NCBI GenBank assembly: GCA_022710725.1
Contig: JAKLGK010000004.1
Location: 62,001 to 126,000 of the forward strand
DNA from: Verrucomicrobiota bacterium
GTDB lineage: Bacteria; Verrucomicrobiota; Kiritimatiellia; CAIQIC01; JAGNIJ01
DNA length: 64,000 bases
Reading direction: 5' to 3'
The translations under genes and the position numbers were made by a program. Of the stretch, positions 53,135 through 62,028 are shown in pieces; the first letter of the stretch is position 1, and every line of letters starts with the position of its first letter. The notes below the pieces were generated by a model. It saw only the letters and a list, made by a program, of their open reading frames with translations, ran no database searches and was not told where the DNA came from.

Positions 53135-54352
53135 CTAGTCCTTCCACAAAGCCGAGAGTTCGTCCACCAGCGCCTGCAGCCAGGCCGAGCCGGCGCGGCG
53201 CGCGTTCTCCGGCAGCGCGGCAATCGCCTTGAGATAGCCCGCGCCCCGATCCGCGGCGCTCCATGCCTGCAGGAAACCATCCCGATCCGCGGCGCCGGTC
53301 CCTTCCCCCGGCCCCCGCTTCAGGACGGCCTCCATCTCCGGCCAGCGTTCCATCAGCTCGCGCTGGCGCGCGAGCACGGGCTCGGGCAGCGATTCCTTCT
53401 TCGCCAGTTCCAGCGATTTCGCCATCCGTCCCGCCAGGTCGCCCAGGCGCTTGACGCGCTCCTCCAGCACCTCGTCCAGGCGCGCCACGGCGCCCTCGTA
53501 GCAGGCCTGCGCGATCGGGTCGCCGGTCATCCAGGGCTTCCGGACCTGCTCGTACCAGCGCCGCAGCGCCCAGATGTTCCCGATGTAGACCAGGTTGTTC
53601 CTCACCACGCGGGCGACGCTGCGATACAGCTGCGCGCTGTACGGCCGCAGGCCGCCGTCGCCGGCGGCGGGCGCGCCCGCGTAGAGCCGGTTTTCCTCGA
53701 GAATGTCCCGCCGGCATATCTGGCCCGCCGGGATCACCGTGCCGAAGGCGATCCGCACCGGGCCGACCAGCCCCCCCTGCCCGCCCAGGAAGATCGCCGG
53801 CCGGTCGAGCATGACGCCGCGCGGCACGTCGCCGATCAGCGACGGCGTGGCCTTGTCCTGGTGCGGCGTGAAGTTGAAATGGATGTACGACGAGCCGATC
53901 TCGCTGTGGTTCTTCCGGCTGGTCCCGCCCGCCATCAGCGCGTCGCAGAAATTGATCAGGCTGCCGGCGGTGACGTACGGGAGGAAGATCGTCTGCTTGA
54001 GGCCGACCGCGTGGGCGCCGCCGGCCTCCTCCTCCAGCAGCGTGCCCGGCCGGACGTGCGCCGCGCTGCCCATGTTCGCGCCGTCGAGGAACGTCGCGCC
54101 GGAGAAATAGCCGCCTTTGAGCGCCACCTTCTTTCCCAGCTGGCAATCCTCCACCGTGGCCGGCGCCTCGCCGCCGATCACCGAGCCGGCGCCGATCGCC
54201 GTCTCGGCGCCACGCACCGCGCTGCCCGCATGAAGCACAACACCCGGAGCAATCCGCTCCGGGTGGACATCGTCGCCGACCTCGACCGCGGCCGGACAGG
54301 GCATCACGACGCCGCGTTGCAAGAGGGCTTTTACCGCTGGGCTGGATTCCAT
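53135..54352 (-). CDS. GlmU-like left-handed beta-helix protein
   Basis: A 405-residue protein with hexapeptide-repeat strands (VHPERIAPGVVLHAGSAVRG, AIGAGSVIGGEAPATVEDC, MGSAAHVRPGTLLEEEAGG) resembling the acetyltransferase half of GlmU and related UDP-GlcNAc pyrophosphorylase-like proteins; the N-terminal nucleotidyltransferase domain of GlmU is absent. The last 130 residues are helical. Together with glmM and the NagB-like gene it suggests GlcN-1-P acetylation, but specificity is inferred. TTGGAG supports ATG 54352. Confidence 0.65.
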   Translation of the reverse strand: MESSPAVKALLQRGVVMPCPAAVEVGDDVHPERIAPGVVLHAGSAVRGAETAIGAGSVIGGEAPATVEDCQLGKKVALKGGYFSGATFLDGANMGSAAHVRPGTLLEEEAGGAHAVGLKQTIFLPYVTAGSLINFCDALMAGGTSRKNHSEIGSSYIHFNFTPHQDKATPSLIGDVPRGVMLDRPAIFLGGQGGLVGPVRIAFGTVIPAGQICRRDILEENRLYAGAPAAGDGGLRPYSAQLYRSVARVVRNNLVYIGNIWALRRWYEQVRKPWMTGDPIAQACYEGAVARLDEVLEERVKRLGDLAGRMAKSLELAKKESLPEPVLARQRELMERWPEMEAVLKRGPGEGTGAADRDGFLQAWSAADRGAGYLKAIAALPENARRAGSAWLQALVDELSALWKD

Positions 54353-54410
54353 AGGCTTCTCCAAAAGTGGGCGCATTCTAGAGGCGGCAGGACCGGCATC
54401 TCAAGCAGAA

Positions 54411-55154
54411 TCACGGCGGCGAAACCTCCAGCCGCCCGAACACCTCCGCCAGGTCGCCGCGCAGCACGACGTCCGCCGCGCCGTCCAGGGGCGTCGGGTC
54501 CCGGTTAACCACGATCAGGGCGGCGGCCGGCCGGCGCTGGTCCGGCAGCGAGGCGGCCGGGTATACGGCCAAGCTCGTGCCGATCACCAGGACCAGGTCC
54601 GCGAGATGCATGGCCTCCACCGACCGGTTCCAGGCCTCTTCCGGGAGCATCTCGCCGAAGAACGTGATGTCCGGCTTGAACACCCCGCCGCAACCGCAGC
54701 GGGGGACGCGTCCGGTCATGACCTCGGGGACCAGTTCCGACGTGCGCCGTGCGACGCCGCAGTCCTGGCAGGCGCTGGTCTCGACCGTGCCGTGGACGGG
54801 ATACACGCGGGTCGATCCCGCGCGCTGATGCAGGTCGTCAATGTTCTGCGTGGCGATGTGGACTTCCTTGCCTTCGCGCTCCCAGGCGGCCAGGGCCCGG
54901 TGGGCCGCGTTGGGTTGCGCCCGCTGGAGCATGGGATAGAATTCGCGGGCGAAGCGGTAGAAATGCTCCGGGCGGCGGTGGAACTCCCCGATGTCGAACA
55001 CGTTGGCGTTTCGCTCGTCGGCGTAGAGCCCGTCCGCGGACCGGAAATCGGGGATGCCGGACGGCGTCGAGATGCCGGCGCCGGTCAGCGCCGCGATCCG
55101 GCGCGCCCGGCCGACCCGCTCAACGGTTTCGCGGATGGCGTCCGCCCCTTTCAT
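54411..55154 (-). CDS. cobB: Sirtuin (NAD-dependent protein deacylase)
   Basis: A 247-residue class III deacylase. NAD-binding motifs are GAGISTPSGIPDFRS and TQNIDDLHQRAG; the catalytic His is in PVHGT; the zinc ribbon is C-X2-C-X20-C-X-C; GTSLAVYPAASLP is the late NAD loop. It removes acetyl or acyl groups from lysines. It is 11 bases downstream of the small membrane gene and 58 bases from the GlmU-like gene. Confidence 0.92.
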   Translation of the reverse strand: MKGADAIRETVERVGRARRIAALTGAGISTPSGIPDFRSADGLYADERNANVFDIGEFHRRPEHFYRFAREFYPMLQRAQPNAAHRALAAWEREGKEVHIATQNIDDLHQRAGSTRVYPVHGTVETSACQDCGVARRTSELVPEVMTGRVPRCGCGGVFKPDITFFGEMLPEEAWNRSVEAMHLADLVLVIGTSLAVYPAASLPDQRRPAAALIVVNRDPTPLDGAADVVLRGDLAEVFGRLEVSPP

Positions 55155-55165
55155 CGGGACCGCGG

Positions 55166-55342
55166 TTACTTCAGCAGCACGCCGATCACGACGCCGAGCG
55201 CCGTGAAGCCGAGGAAGACGAAGGACTGGATGCTTTTCACCGTGGTCACCAGGAGGTCTACGCTGGTCCGCTCGCGGTTGATGATGAACACGATCGCCGC
55301 CAGGATCAACAGCACCATCGCCAGTATTTTCTGTTTGCTCAT
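55166..55342 (-). CDS. Small membrane protein, LapA-like
   Basis: A 58-residue protein with two hydrophobic helices, KILAMVLLILAAIVFIIN and SFVFLGFTALGVVIGVLL, linked by RERTSVDLLVTTVKSIQ. The plan (helix, short polar segment with N, second helix) resembles the LapA/DUF1049 lipopolysaccharide-assembly family, though the similarity is short. GGGAGAAG precedes ATG 55342. It lies 11 bases upstream of the sirtuin and probably shares its transcript. Confidence 0.75.
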   Translation of the reverse strand: MSKQKILAMVLLILAAIVFIINRERTSVDLLVTTVKSIQSFVFLGFTALGVVIGVLLK

Positions 55343-55408
55343 GAGGCTTCTCCCGAAATCGGTTGGATTATGCCCGGCCCGGCCGCGGTTAGCAGCGAAA
55401 AAATCCGC

Positions 55409-56200
55409 TTACGCAAACAGGTCCTTCCTGTGCCGCAGTTCCGCGAACACGTCCGCCGCCGATTTCCCGGCCAGTCCCAGCCGTTGCATTAGTTCCGGCG
55501 TATCGGCGCGCAGAAACGGGTTCGTGGCTTTTTCTTCGGCCAGCGTGGACGGCACCGTGGCCTTCCCTTCCCGGATCAGCGCCTGGATGCGCACCAGCCG
55601 CTGATGAATCGCCGGATGGTCCGGCTGCAGCAGCGCGGCAAATTGAAGGTTCTCCTCGGCATAGTCGTGCCCGCAGAAGACCAGCGTCTCGTCGGGCAGC
55701 ATGGCGAGCGTATGCAGCGAACCCCACATCGTCGCCGAGCCGCCCTCGATCAGCCGTCCGCAGCCGCCGGTGAAGAGCGTATCGCCCGTCCACAGCGCGG
55801 CGCCCGACGGAAGGTAGTAGCAGAGATGACTTCGCGTATGGCCGGGCGTGCCGATCACCTCGATGGTCTGCCGCCCCACCGAGAGGCGGTCGCCATCCGC
55901 CACGGCCTGGTCGAGCCCGGGGATATGCGCGCAGCCGGGGCCCGCGACCCGGCAGCCCGTTCGGGCTTTCAGTTCCTCGTTGCCGGCGACATGGTCGAAG
56001 TGGTGATGCGTGTTGAGGATCCATTCCAGCTTCAGGCCCCGGGCATCCAGCTGTTCGAGCAGCGGGGCGGCGTCCGCCGGGTCCACGGCCGCGGCCCGGT
56101 CGCCCGCGACAAGGAGATAGCTGAAATTGTCGCCCAGCACGGGCACGATCACGACGAGCGCGTCGCGCAGCGGATGCTCAAAACAGCGCCCCGTCTTCAT
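55409..56200 (-). CDS. gloB: Glyoxalase II-type hydrolase (hydroxyacylglutathione hydrolase)
   Basis: A metallo-beta-lactamase-fold thioesterase of 263 residues. The metal motif is NTHHHFDHVAG (THxHxDH), with HTRSHLCYY, TGDTLFTGGCGR and FCGHDYAEENL completing the two-metal site and substrate loop. It hydrolyses S-D-lactoylglutathione or a similar thiol ester. Its 5' end overlaps the 3' end of the DUF72 gene by 23 bases, so translation may be coupled. Confidence 0.87.
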   Translation of the reverse strand: MKTGRCFEHPLRDALVVIVPVLGDNFSYLLVAGDRAAAVDPADAAPLLEQLDARGLKLEWILNTHHHFDHVAGNEELKARTGCRVAGPGCAHIPGLDQAVADGDRLSVGRQTIEVIGTPGHTRSHLCYYLPSGAALWTGDTLFTGGCGRLIEGGSATMWGSLHTLAMLPDETLVFCGHDYAEENLQFAALLQPDHPAIHQRLVRIQALIREGKATVPSTLAEEKATNPFLRADTPELMQRLGLAGKSAADVFAELRHRKDLFA

Positions 56201-57068
56201 GGGGATTCCTTTCGCGGGCGACTTCCGCCAGCTCTGGGTATTGTCGCAGAAGATCCGGCGGCACGCGAACTTTCTGGCCGGAGAGCATCGCCTTGAGCTG
56301 CAATGCGTTGGCGACTTCCTTGCCCTGGTAGTGGTTGTTGGCGACGATCGTGAGGGAGCGGAACGTCTTTGCCAGGGAAACGGCCCGGGCGCGGATGTCG
56401 TCCACTTCCGGCTTCGAGTACAGGTAATTGTAGGTTTCGTTCCTTCCCGCTTTCCGGTCGAACCACGCCACCCGGTTCCGCCCGTGCAGGCGCAGATACC
56501 CATGCTCGCCGATTCGGCATTCGCGCAGGTCGAAGGAGTCCTTTCCAACGGGGTAGTCGAGGTTGGCCACGGTTACGCCTAGTCCCACCAGGAACTCGAG
56601 GGCCGCGGAAGCCTGCCAGGACCGGTGGCGCAGTTCCAGCACCAGGGCCGCCGTGCCGCGCAGCGATTCGGTGATGGCTCGCAGCAGTGAGCGCGCCTCC
56701 GGGGATTCCGCGAAAGTGAACGGGAACTGGGCGAGGATGTGCCGCAGCCGGCCCGCGTCCAGGATGGGCTTCAATCCGTCGAGAAAGGCGCGGGCCGCGG
56801 CTTCCGAGAAACGCCCTTCATGAGTGAAGTCGCGGTGAAGCTTGGCGCTGAAGAAGAACTCCGGGAGGTCCGCTGTCTGCCGGACCCAGGCGCCGGCCGT
56901 CTTTGCGGCGGGCGGGCGGTAGAAGGTGCTGTTGATCTCGATCAGGTCGAGATAGCCCGCGACGAACCGCAGCTTGTCCTTTTCCCGGCGGGAGTAAACG
57001 AATCCCTCCCAATCCGGGTAGGACCAGCCGGCCACCCCCACGCGAATACTGCCCGGGGCTTCGCTCAT
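56178..57068 (-). CDS. DUF72 protein (YecE-like)
   Basis: A 296-residue TIM-barrel-like protein of the DUF72 family: VGVAGWSYPDWEGFVY at the N-terminus, YLDLIEINSTFYRPP, FFFSAKLHRDFTHEGR, LELRHRSW, YLRLHGRNRVAWF and VANNHYQGKEVANAL are the family blocks. A TIM-barrel hydrolase activity has been suggested for the family but not shown by this sequence. Confidence 0.88.
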   Translation of the reverse strand: MSEAPGSIRVGVAGWSYPDWEGFVYSRREKDKLRFVAGYLDLIEINSTFYRPPAAKTAGAWVRQTADLPEFFFSAKLHRDFTHEGRFSEAAARAFLDGLKPILDAGRLRHILAQFPFTFAESPEARSLLRAITESLRGTAALVLELRHRSWQASAALEFLVGLGVTVANLDYPVGKDSFDLRECRIGEHGYLRLHGRNRVAWFDRKAGRNETYNYLYSKPEVDDIRARAVSLAKTFRSLTIVANNHYQGKEVANALQLKAMLSGQKVRVPPDLLRQYPELAEVARERNPHEDGALF

Positions 57069-57116
57069 GCGTTCCGAGTATAGGCCGTTCGCCCGGCGGA
57101 TACCCGGGGAAAATGG

Positions 57117-59069
57117 CTACGGCTCGCACTGGTTGAGCCAGAGCGTGTTCGTGGAATCGTAGTGTACGAAGACGAGGTCGTCGGCGGTCGTGCGATTGAT
57201 GTCCCCCACCGCGACGGCCTGGCCCCGGTCGTAGCCCAGCGACTGGCGGCTCCGGGCGAAGTTGGTGCCGTCGAGGCCGAACCAGACGGTGTTGTCCTCC
57301 CAGCCGGACATGGCGATATCCAGCCGAAGGTCGCTGTCCAGGTCCGCCACGGCCACGCCCGTGCCGTCGGACGATGCCGCGCCCAGCGGGAACGCCTCCA
57401 GCACGCCGTTGGTCCGGTTGAGGTACACGATGCCCGGGCCGGGCCAGGCGTTCGCGACGACGACGTCCCGGTACCCGTCGCCGTTCAAGTCGGCGATCGC
57501 CACGCCGCGGCTGTCGTCCACGCGGCTGTCCGTCCCCCACAAAGTGAAGCGGGCGCGGCCGTCGTTCCGGTAGCACCGGTTCGCGACGCTGTTCGCGACG
57601 TAGGCGTCCAGGTCGCCGTCGTTGTCGAGATCGCCCAGCGCCACGGCGTAGCTGCGGTCGAGAATGAACGCCGACTGGTCCACGGGCACGAACACGCCGG
57701 AGCGGTTATTGGTCAGCACAAGGTTCTTGAAACCGAACGCCGCGCTGCCCCGGCAGATGAACAGATCATTGTTCGTGTCGCCGTTCAGGTCCCCGATCGC
57801 CACGGCGGTGCAATAGGTATTCGTCGCCGCATACAGGCCGCCGGTGAACACGGCGCTTCCGCTGTTGTACCAGATGCGCGCGCCGTCCGGGCCCGCCGTG
57901 AGCACGTCCACGTGCGCGTCGCCGTTGAGGTCGGCCGCGGCCGCGCCGTTCACCGTGCCGGTGCCAAGCCGCTGACCGCTGTCGGTCACGACAGGCGTGA
58001 AACCCTCGTTGGTGGCCGCGAGCAGGATCTGCGCAGGCCCGTTGTAACCCACGCACATGTCCAGCGTTCCGTCCTCATTGAAATCCGCCAGCGCCAGGGC
58101 ATAGCCATGCTGGTCCCACAGCGTCGACAGGTAGGCCAGGGCGAACTCGCCGCAGTTGGTGGGGATGATTTCAACCCGGACGCGGTAGTAGGTCGCGTCG
58201 GCGGCGATGTTCAGATCCCGCACGGTGCAGGTGGCGCCGGCGAGGGACTCGGAATAGGCGAACGAATCGCTCCAGTCGGGGGTCAGCAGGGCCGTGGCCC
58301 GCAGGACCTCGTAGGTCCGGGAATCAAGCCGCGGATGGTAGAACACGTCGCCCTGCGTCGCTACGTGCTCGATCCGTTCGTTCCACAGGTTGAAGAAGGA
58401 GAACTCGTCGTCGGGTCCCGTGCCGGTGACGTATTCGTTCCGGTTGTCCCGCCGGTCGCCGTCCGGGTCGGCGTCGGCCTCGCCATCCGGGTTATCCACG
58501 CCGAAGAACTCGACCTGCCAGGAATCCTTGATGTCGTCCCCGGCGTATATGCCGAAGTTGTCCGAATCGATATCCATGACCGTCTGCGTCGCGCAACCCG
58601 CCAGGCCGAAGTAGAGCCCCGTGACGGCCGCTTGGGCGTCGGCATACACGATGGAGGCCACCAGCCGGCCGTCGGCCGCAACGGCGGCGAACGGATAGGC
58701 GGGCGTTGCCCACTGGATATCGTTGGCGCCCAGCGGCGAAACGGTATCGTCATCCCAGCGCGCCACGGCGGCCACCTGGCCGGTGGTGCCTTCGTCCATC
58801 GGGATGGGCGCGACGCTCATGTTCAGGCCGGCCAGGTCCATGAGCTGTCCCGCGTAGCCGCTCTTCAGGACGGGATCGCTGCCGGAAATCGCCCCGATGG
58901 CGCCCAGGCTGGCGTCGTTGACATACGCCGCGCCCGCCGCGCGCCGCCCGCCGCCGTCCAGCGTGTCGGCCGTGACCGCGTAGACGCCGCCCGTGCGCGC
59001 CGCGTCCGCCGCGGTGGCGAGCGCGAACAGTCCCACCAAGACGGCTATGCCCTGTCGTCTCGTGATCAT
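57117..59069 (-). CDS. Secreted FG-GAP/VCBS-repeat protein
   Basis: A 650-residue exported protein. Signal peptide (TRRQGIAVLVGLFALATAADA), then a region with the TADTLDGGGRRAAGAAYV pattern found in surface proteins of related bacteria, then seven beta-propeller-type repeats. Each repeat has a calcium loop of the type DFNEDGTLD, DLNGDAHVD, DLNGDTNND, DLDNDGDLD, DLNGDGYRD, DLDSDLRLD and DINRTTADD. The propeller would be extracellular. ATG 59069 overlaps the stop of the S74 gene. Confidence 0.82.
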   Translation of the reverse strand: MITRRQGIAVLVGLFALATAADAARTGGVYAVTADTLDGGGRRAAGAAYVNDASLGAIGAISGSDPVLKSGYAGQLMDLAGLNMSVAPIPMDEGTTGQVAAVARWDDDTVSPLGANDIQWATPAYPFAAVAADGRLVASIVYADAQAAVTGLYFGLAGCATQTVMDIDSDNFGIYAGDDIKDSWQVEFFGVDNPDGEADADPDGDRRDNRNEYVTGTGPDDEFSFFNLWNERIEHVATQGDVFYHPRLDSRTYEVLRATALLTPDWSDSFAYSESLAGATCTVRDLNIAADATYYRVRVEIIPTNCGEFALAYLSTLWDQHGYALALADFNEDGTLDMCVGYNGPAQILLAATNEGFTPVVTDSGQRLGTGTVNGAAAADLNGDAHVDVLTAGPDGARIWYNSGSAVFTGGLYAATNTYCTAVAIGDLNGDTNNDLFICRGSAAFGFKNLVLTNNRSGVFVPVDQSAFILDRSYAVALGDLDNDGDLDAYVANSVANRCYRNDGRARFTLWGTDSRVDDSRGVAIADLNGDGYRDVVVANAWPGPGIVYLNRTNGVLEAFPLGAASSDGTGVAVADLDSDLRLDIAMSGWEDNTVWFGLDGTNFARSRQSLGYDRGQAVAVGDINRTTADDLVFVHYDSTNTLWLNQCEP

Positions 59070-61552
59070 GGATTGGGCGGAGGCAATCGCTTCTCCAACT
59101 GTTCCACGCGCTGCTGGAGTTCCGCGATCTCCCGCTCCTTCGTCTGCAAAGCGGTCTCCAGTTTCCGGTTTAAGCCCTGGATGGCGGCCAGGGCGACGCC
59201 GTCGGCGTCCACGGTGAAGATGCCCCGCTCCGTGTTGCCGAGTCCGAACGCGGCGTGGAAATCCTGGGCCATCGGGCCCAGGTGCGTGCCGGACGTGTCA
59301 TCCTTGAAATTCCACGTCGCCACGGGCAGCGCCGAGACGCCGTCCAGGATGGCCTCCGCGTCCACGGGCTGGAAATTCTCTTTCATCTCGCTGTCGCTCG
59401 ATGTGATGTACGCCGTGGCCTGGACCGTGCCGACGACGTGCAGCTTGTTGGTCGGAGTCGAGGTGCCGATGCCGACGTTGTGCGTGTACGGATCGACGAC
59501 CAGGGCCGGGACCGGCTCGTTGGTGGTCAGGAAGTAAGTGGTGAAGTGATAATCGTAATTGGTCGCGTAGTTGCTGTGCCCGTGGAGATACGTATCGACG
59601 GAGCCCCGCACCGTAAGCCTTTGGGACGGACCCTCCACGGCGAAGGTATACTGATTGCTGCGGGCCAGCAAAACCGGGGTTTCCAGTGTGAACGTGCGGG
59701 CGCGCACGACGCCATCGCCTGCCACGGAATGAGAGTAGAGCAACGCCCCCCCCGTTCCCTCGCCGCTGTAAATATTGAACGTGGCCGTCCAAGGCCCGCC
59801 CGCTTCCGAGTACACCCAGGCCTGAACGGCAACCAATTCGCCAGTCGCTCCAGCGGTGAAGGATTGCCACATCCCCCATTCATGAAAATAGTAGCCGAAA
59901 TTGACATTCGTCTGATCCATCGCCCAGGGGGAGCCGTAGACCTGAAACGGCCCGTCGCCCCAATTCTGGCCCACGGTCAGCAACGTGCCGGTAGCGTTGT
60001 TCAGATACAAGTGGTCGAGCGCGGAGCCGTCGCCATCAAATGCGGTGGCGGTCACCGTTCCGTTCACATCGAGGGCCGTGGACGGGTTGGCCTTGTGGAT
60101 GCCCACGTAGTTGTTGGTCCACACGGCCAGGGCCGAGGCGCCGCCGCCGTTCTGGATGAGCACCTTGCCGTTGTTGTTGCGGATCACGAAGTCGCCGCCC
60201 GCGGCGTCGGCACTGTACTGGCCGCCCGCGGCCGCCTGGCCGAGTTCCCCATGCACGGTGTCGTTGGTGCTGAAGGAAATCGCCGGGGCGACCCCGCTGC
60301 CAGCGCCGTCCACCCGGATGCCGTCGGCGGCCGCCTGCACCCGGACCTCCAGCCGCTTCTGCGGGTTCGTCGCGCCGATGCCCATATTGGATAGGAAATG
60401 GTTGGCCCCGCTGAAGTTCTGCGACGCGTTGAGGCGCGGGATGTTGGTGGACAGCAGCGCGTCGGTCACCGCGCCCGTCATGTTGGCGAAGTTCAGGTAG
60501 TACCAGCCGTGCTGTCCGTCCAGTTGGTCCGCGCTGACACCCGTGAGTGATGCGCCACTGCCGGCAAACGCGGCGGCATGGACCGTGCCCGTGAACGTTG
60601 GACTGGAACTCAACTGCGCGAAGGACACGGCGTGCAGCCCGTCCACCTGGTCCGCGTTGACCCCCGTCAGGGAGGCGCCGCTCCCCGCAAAGCCGGCCGC
60701 ATGAACCGTGCCCGTAAACGTCGGGCTGGAGCTCAACTGGGCAAAGGCCGCCGCATGCAATCCGTCCACCTGGTCAGCGTTCACGCCCGTCAGCGAAGCG
60801 CCGCTGCCCGCGAACGCGGCGGCATGAACCGTGCCCGTGAACGTCGGGCTGGAACTCAACTGGGCGAAGGACGCGGCATGTACTCCGTCCACCTGGTCGG
60901 CGTTCACATTCGTCAATGAAGCGCCGTTCCCTGCGAAGGCGGCCGCATGAACGGTCCCCGTGAACGTCGGGCTGGAACTCAACTGGGCGAAGGACGCCGC
61001 ATGCAGTCCATCCACCTGGTCCGCGTTGATGTTCGTCAGTGAGGCCCCGTTTCCTGCGAAGGCAGCGGCATGAACCGTGCCCGTGAACATCGGGCTGGAA
61101 CTCAACTGGGCAAAGGCCACGGCGTGGAGGCCGTCCACTTCGTCGGCGTTGGCCGCCATTAGCGAGTATCCGGCCGCGGCGACGCGTTGGTCCGGCGAGA
61201 GCTGCTGCAATGCCGAGCCCTGGGGCGCGAACCACACGCGCAGCCGCACGTCGGTGTTGGTGAACACGCTGGACGGCAGCGCGGCCATGTTGACCTGGTT
61301 CGTGTCGCCCAGCAGCATCGCGTACAGGCCCTTGGTCACGGTGGTGGTCACGGCGTTGACACCGTTGCTCCAGAATGTGACGGACCCGGCCCCGTTCACC
61401 AGCGCGAACCGGAACTGGCCCGTGCCGTCGTGGTTCGTTCCGCCCACGGCGACCCGGCCCTGGTAGTTCAGCAGCGGGGGCACCTGCGCCCCGGCCCGGG
61501 CCGCCGCCCCGAGGAGCAGCGCGGCCATGAAGATATATATGCGCGTTTTCAA
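59066..61552 (-). CDS. Secreted fibre with C-terminal S74 intramolecular chaperone
   Basis: An 828-residue protein with a TTG start at 61552 preceded by AGGAG, and a signal peptide (YIFMAALLLGAAARAGAQ). Residues 133-337 are five tandem repeats of 41 residues. The middle is fibre-like, rich in Thr/Gly/Asn. The C-terminal 110 residues have SSDSEMKENF, LGPMAQDFHAAFG and a final coiled coil (LNRKLETALQTKEREIAEL), which fits the peptidase S74 self-cleaving chaperone of phage tail fibres. Here it is on a chromosomal operon and carries a signal peptide, so a surface trimer is plausible. Confidence 0.83.
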   Translation of the reverse strand: MKTRIYIFMAALLLGAAARAGAQVPPLLNYQGRVAVGGTNHDGTGQFRFALVNGAGSVTFWSNGVNAVTTTVTKGLYAMLLGDTNQVNMAALPSSVFTNTDVRLRVWFAPQGSALQQLSPDQRVAAAGYSLMAANADEVDGLHAVAFAQLSSSPMFTGTVHAAAFAGNGASLTNINADQVDGLHAASFAQLSSSPTFTGTVHAAAFAGNGASLTNVNADQVDGVHAASFAQLSSSPTFTGTVHAAAFAGSGASLTGVNADQVDGLHAAAFAQLSSSPTFTGTVHAAGFAGSGASLTGVNADQVDGLHAVSFAQLSSSPTFTGTVHAAAFAGSGASLTGVSADQLDGQHGWYYLNFANMTGAVTDALLSTNIPRLNASQNFSGANHFLSNMGIGATNPQKRLEVRVQAAADGIRVDGAGSGVAPAISFSTNDTVHGELGQAAAGGQYSADAAGGDFVIRNNNGKVLIQNGGGASALAVWTNNYVGIHKANPSTALDVNGTVTATAFDGDGSALDHLYLNNATGTLLTVGQNWGDGPFQVYGSPWAMDQTNVNFGYYFHEWGMWQSFTAGATGELVAVQAWVYSEAGGPWTATFNIYSGEGTGGALLYSHSVAGDGVVRARTFTLETPVLLARSNQYTFAVEGPSQRLTVRGSVDTYLHGHSNYATNYDYHFTTYFLTTNEPVPALVVDPYTHNVGIGTSTPTNKLHVVGTVQATAYITSSDSEMKENFQPVDAEAILDGVSALPVATWNFKDDTSGTHLGPMAQDFHAAFGLGNTERGIFTVDADGVALAAIQGLNRKLETALQTKEREIAELQQRVEQLEKRLPPPNP
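60536..61150 (-). repeat. Five tandem 123-bp repeats in the S74 fibre gene
   Basis: The unit encodes NADQVDGLHAASFAQL, then SSSPTFTGTVHAAAFAG and an SLTN(I/V) end, 41 residues in all. Five complete units fill 615 bases; a partial sixth begins at 60535. Units differ by a few residues, so the repeats have diverged. Confidence 0.9.
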
Positions 61553-61581
61553 GGTTGGTTCTCCTGTTTGATGATCCTCGT

Positions 61582-62028
61582 TCACCGCGCCTCGAGCCGT
61601 TCCACCCACTGCCGGACCTCGTCGCTGTTCTCGGCATGGGACAACGCGGCGCAGGCCTTCACGAACGTGCGGATGACCTGGTCGTGCCGCGCGGCGTATT
61701 CTTGATTATCCAACTGCTGCTCCGAAAGAAGGAGTCGCGCTCGCTCCAACTGGAGCGCGGCCTGGTCAAAGGCTGGGCGCACGTCGGCCGGGAGCAGCGG
61801 CCCGTTGAGCCGTTCCTGGACGCGCCGCTGCTCGTTCCCCGAGAGACTGAAAAGCGGCAGCCGAACCTCCTGCCCGCCCGGGCGCCGGAATAGCACGGTC
61901 CGGCCGTCGCATTCGACCGCCTCGGCTTCGAGGGTGTCTCCGGCCGCGTTGGTCCAGGTGTCCGCGCCGACCCGGCCCGCCGCCACCAGGACCGCCAGGC
62001 CGATCCCCCATCGCGCCGCCCGCTTCAT
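61582..62028 (-). CDS. Small secreted SHD1-like protein
   Basis: A 148-residue exported protein. The signal peptide (RAARWGIGLAVLVAAGRVGA) is followed by a short segment (TWTNAAGDTLEAEAVECDGRTVLFRR, then VRLPLFSLS) that resembles SHD1 domains, which occur in secreted proteins of Planctomycetes and relatives. The C-terminal half is helical. Its start overlaps the next upstream gene by four bases. Confidence 0.7.
   Translation of the reverse strand: MKRAARWGIGLAVLVAAGRVGADTWTNAAGDTLEAEAVECDGRTVLFRRPGGQEVRLPLFSLSGNEQRRVQERLNGPLLPADVRPAFDQAALQLERARLLLSEQQLDNQEYAARHDQVIRTFVKACAALSHAENSDEVRQWVERLEAR

Noticed and set aside
59066-61552. Prophage tail-fibre origin of the S74 gene.
   Set aside because: A signal peptide, exported neighbours and absence of phage genes speak against a prophage in this window.
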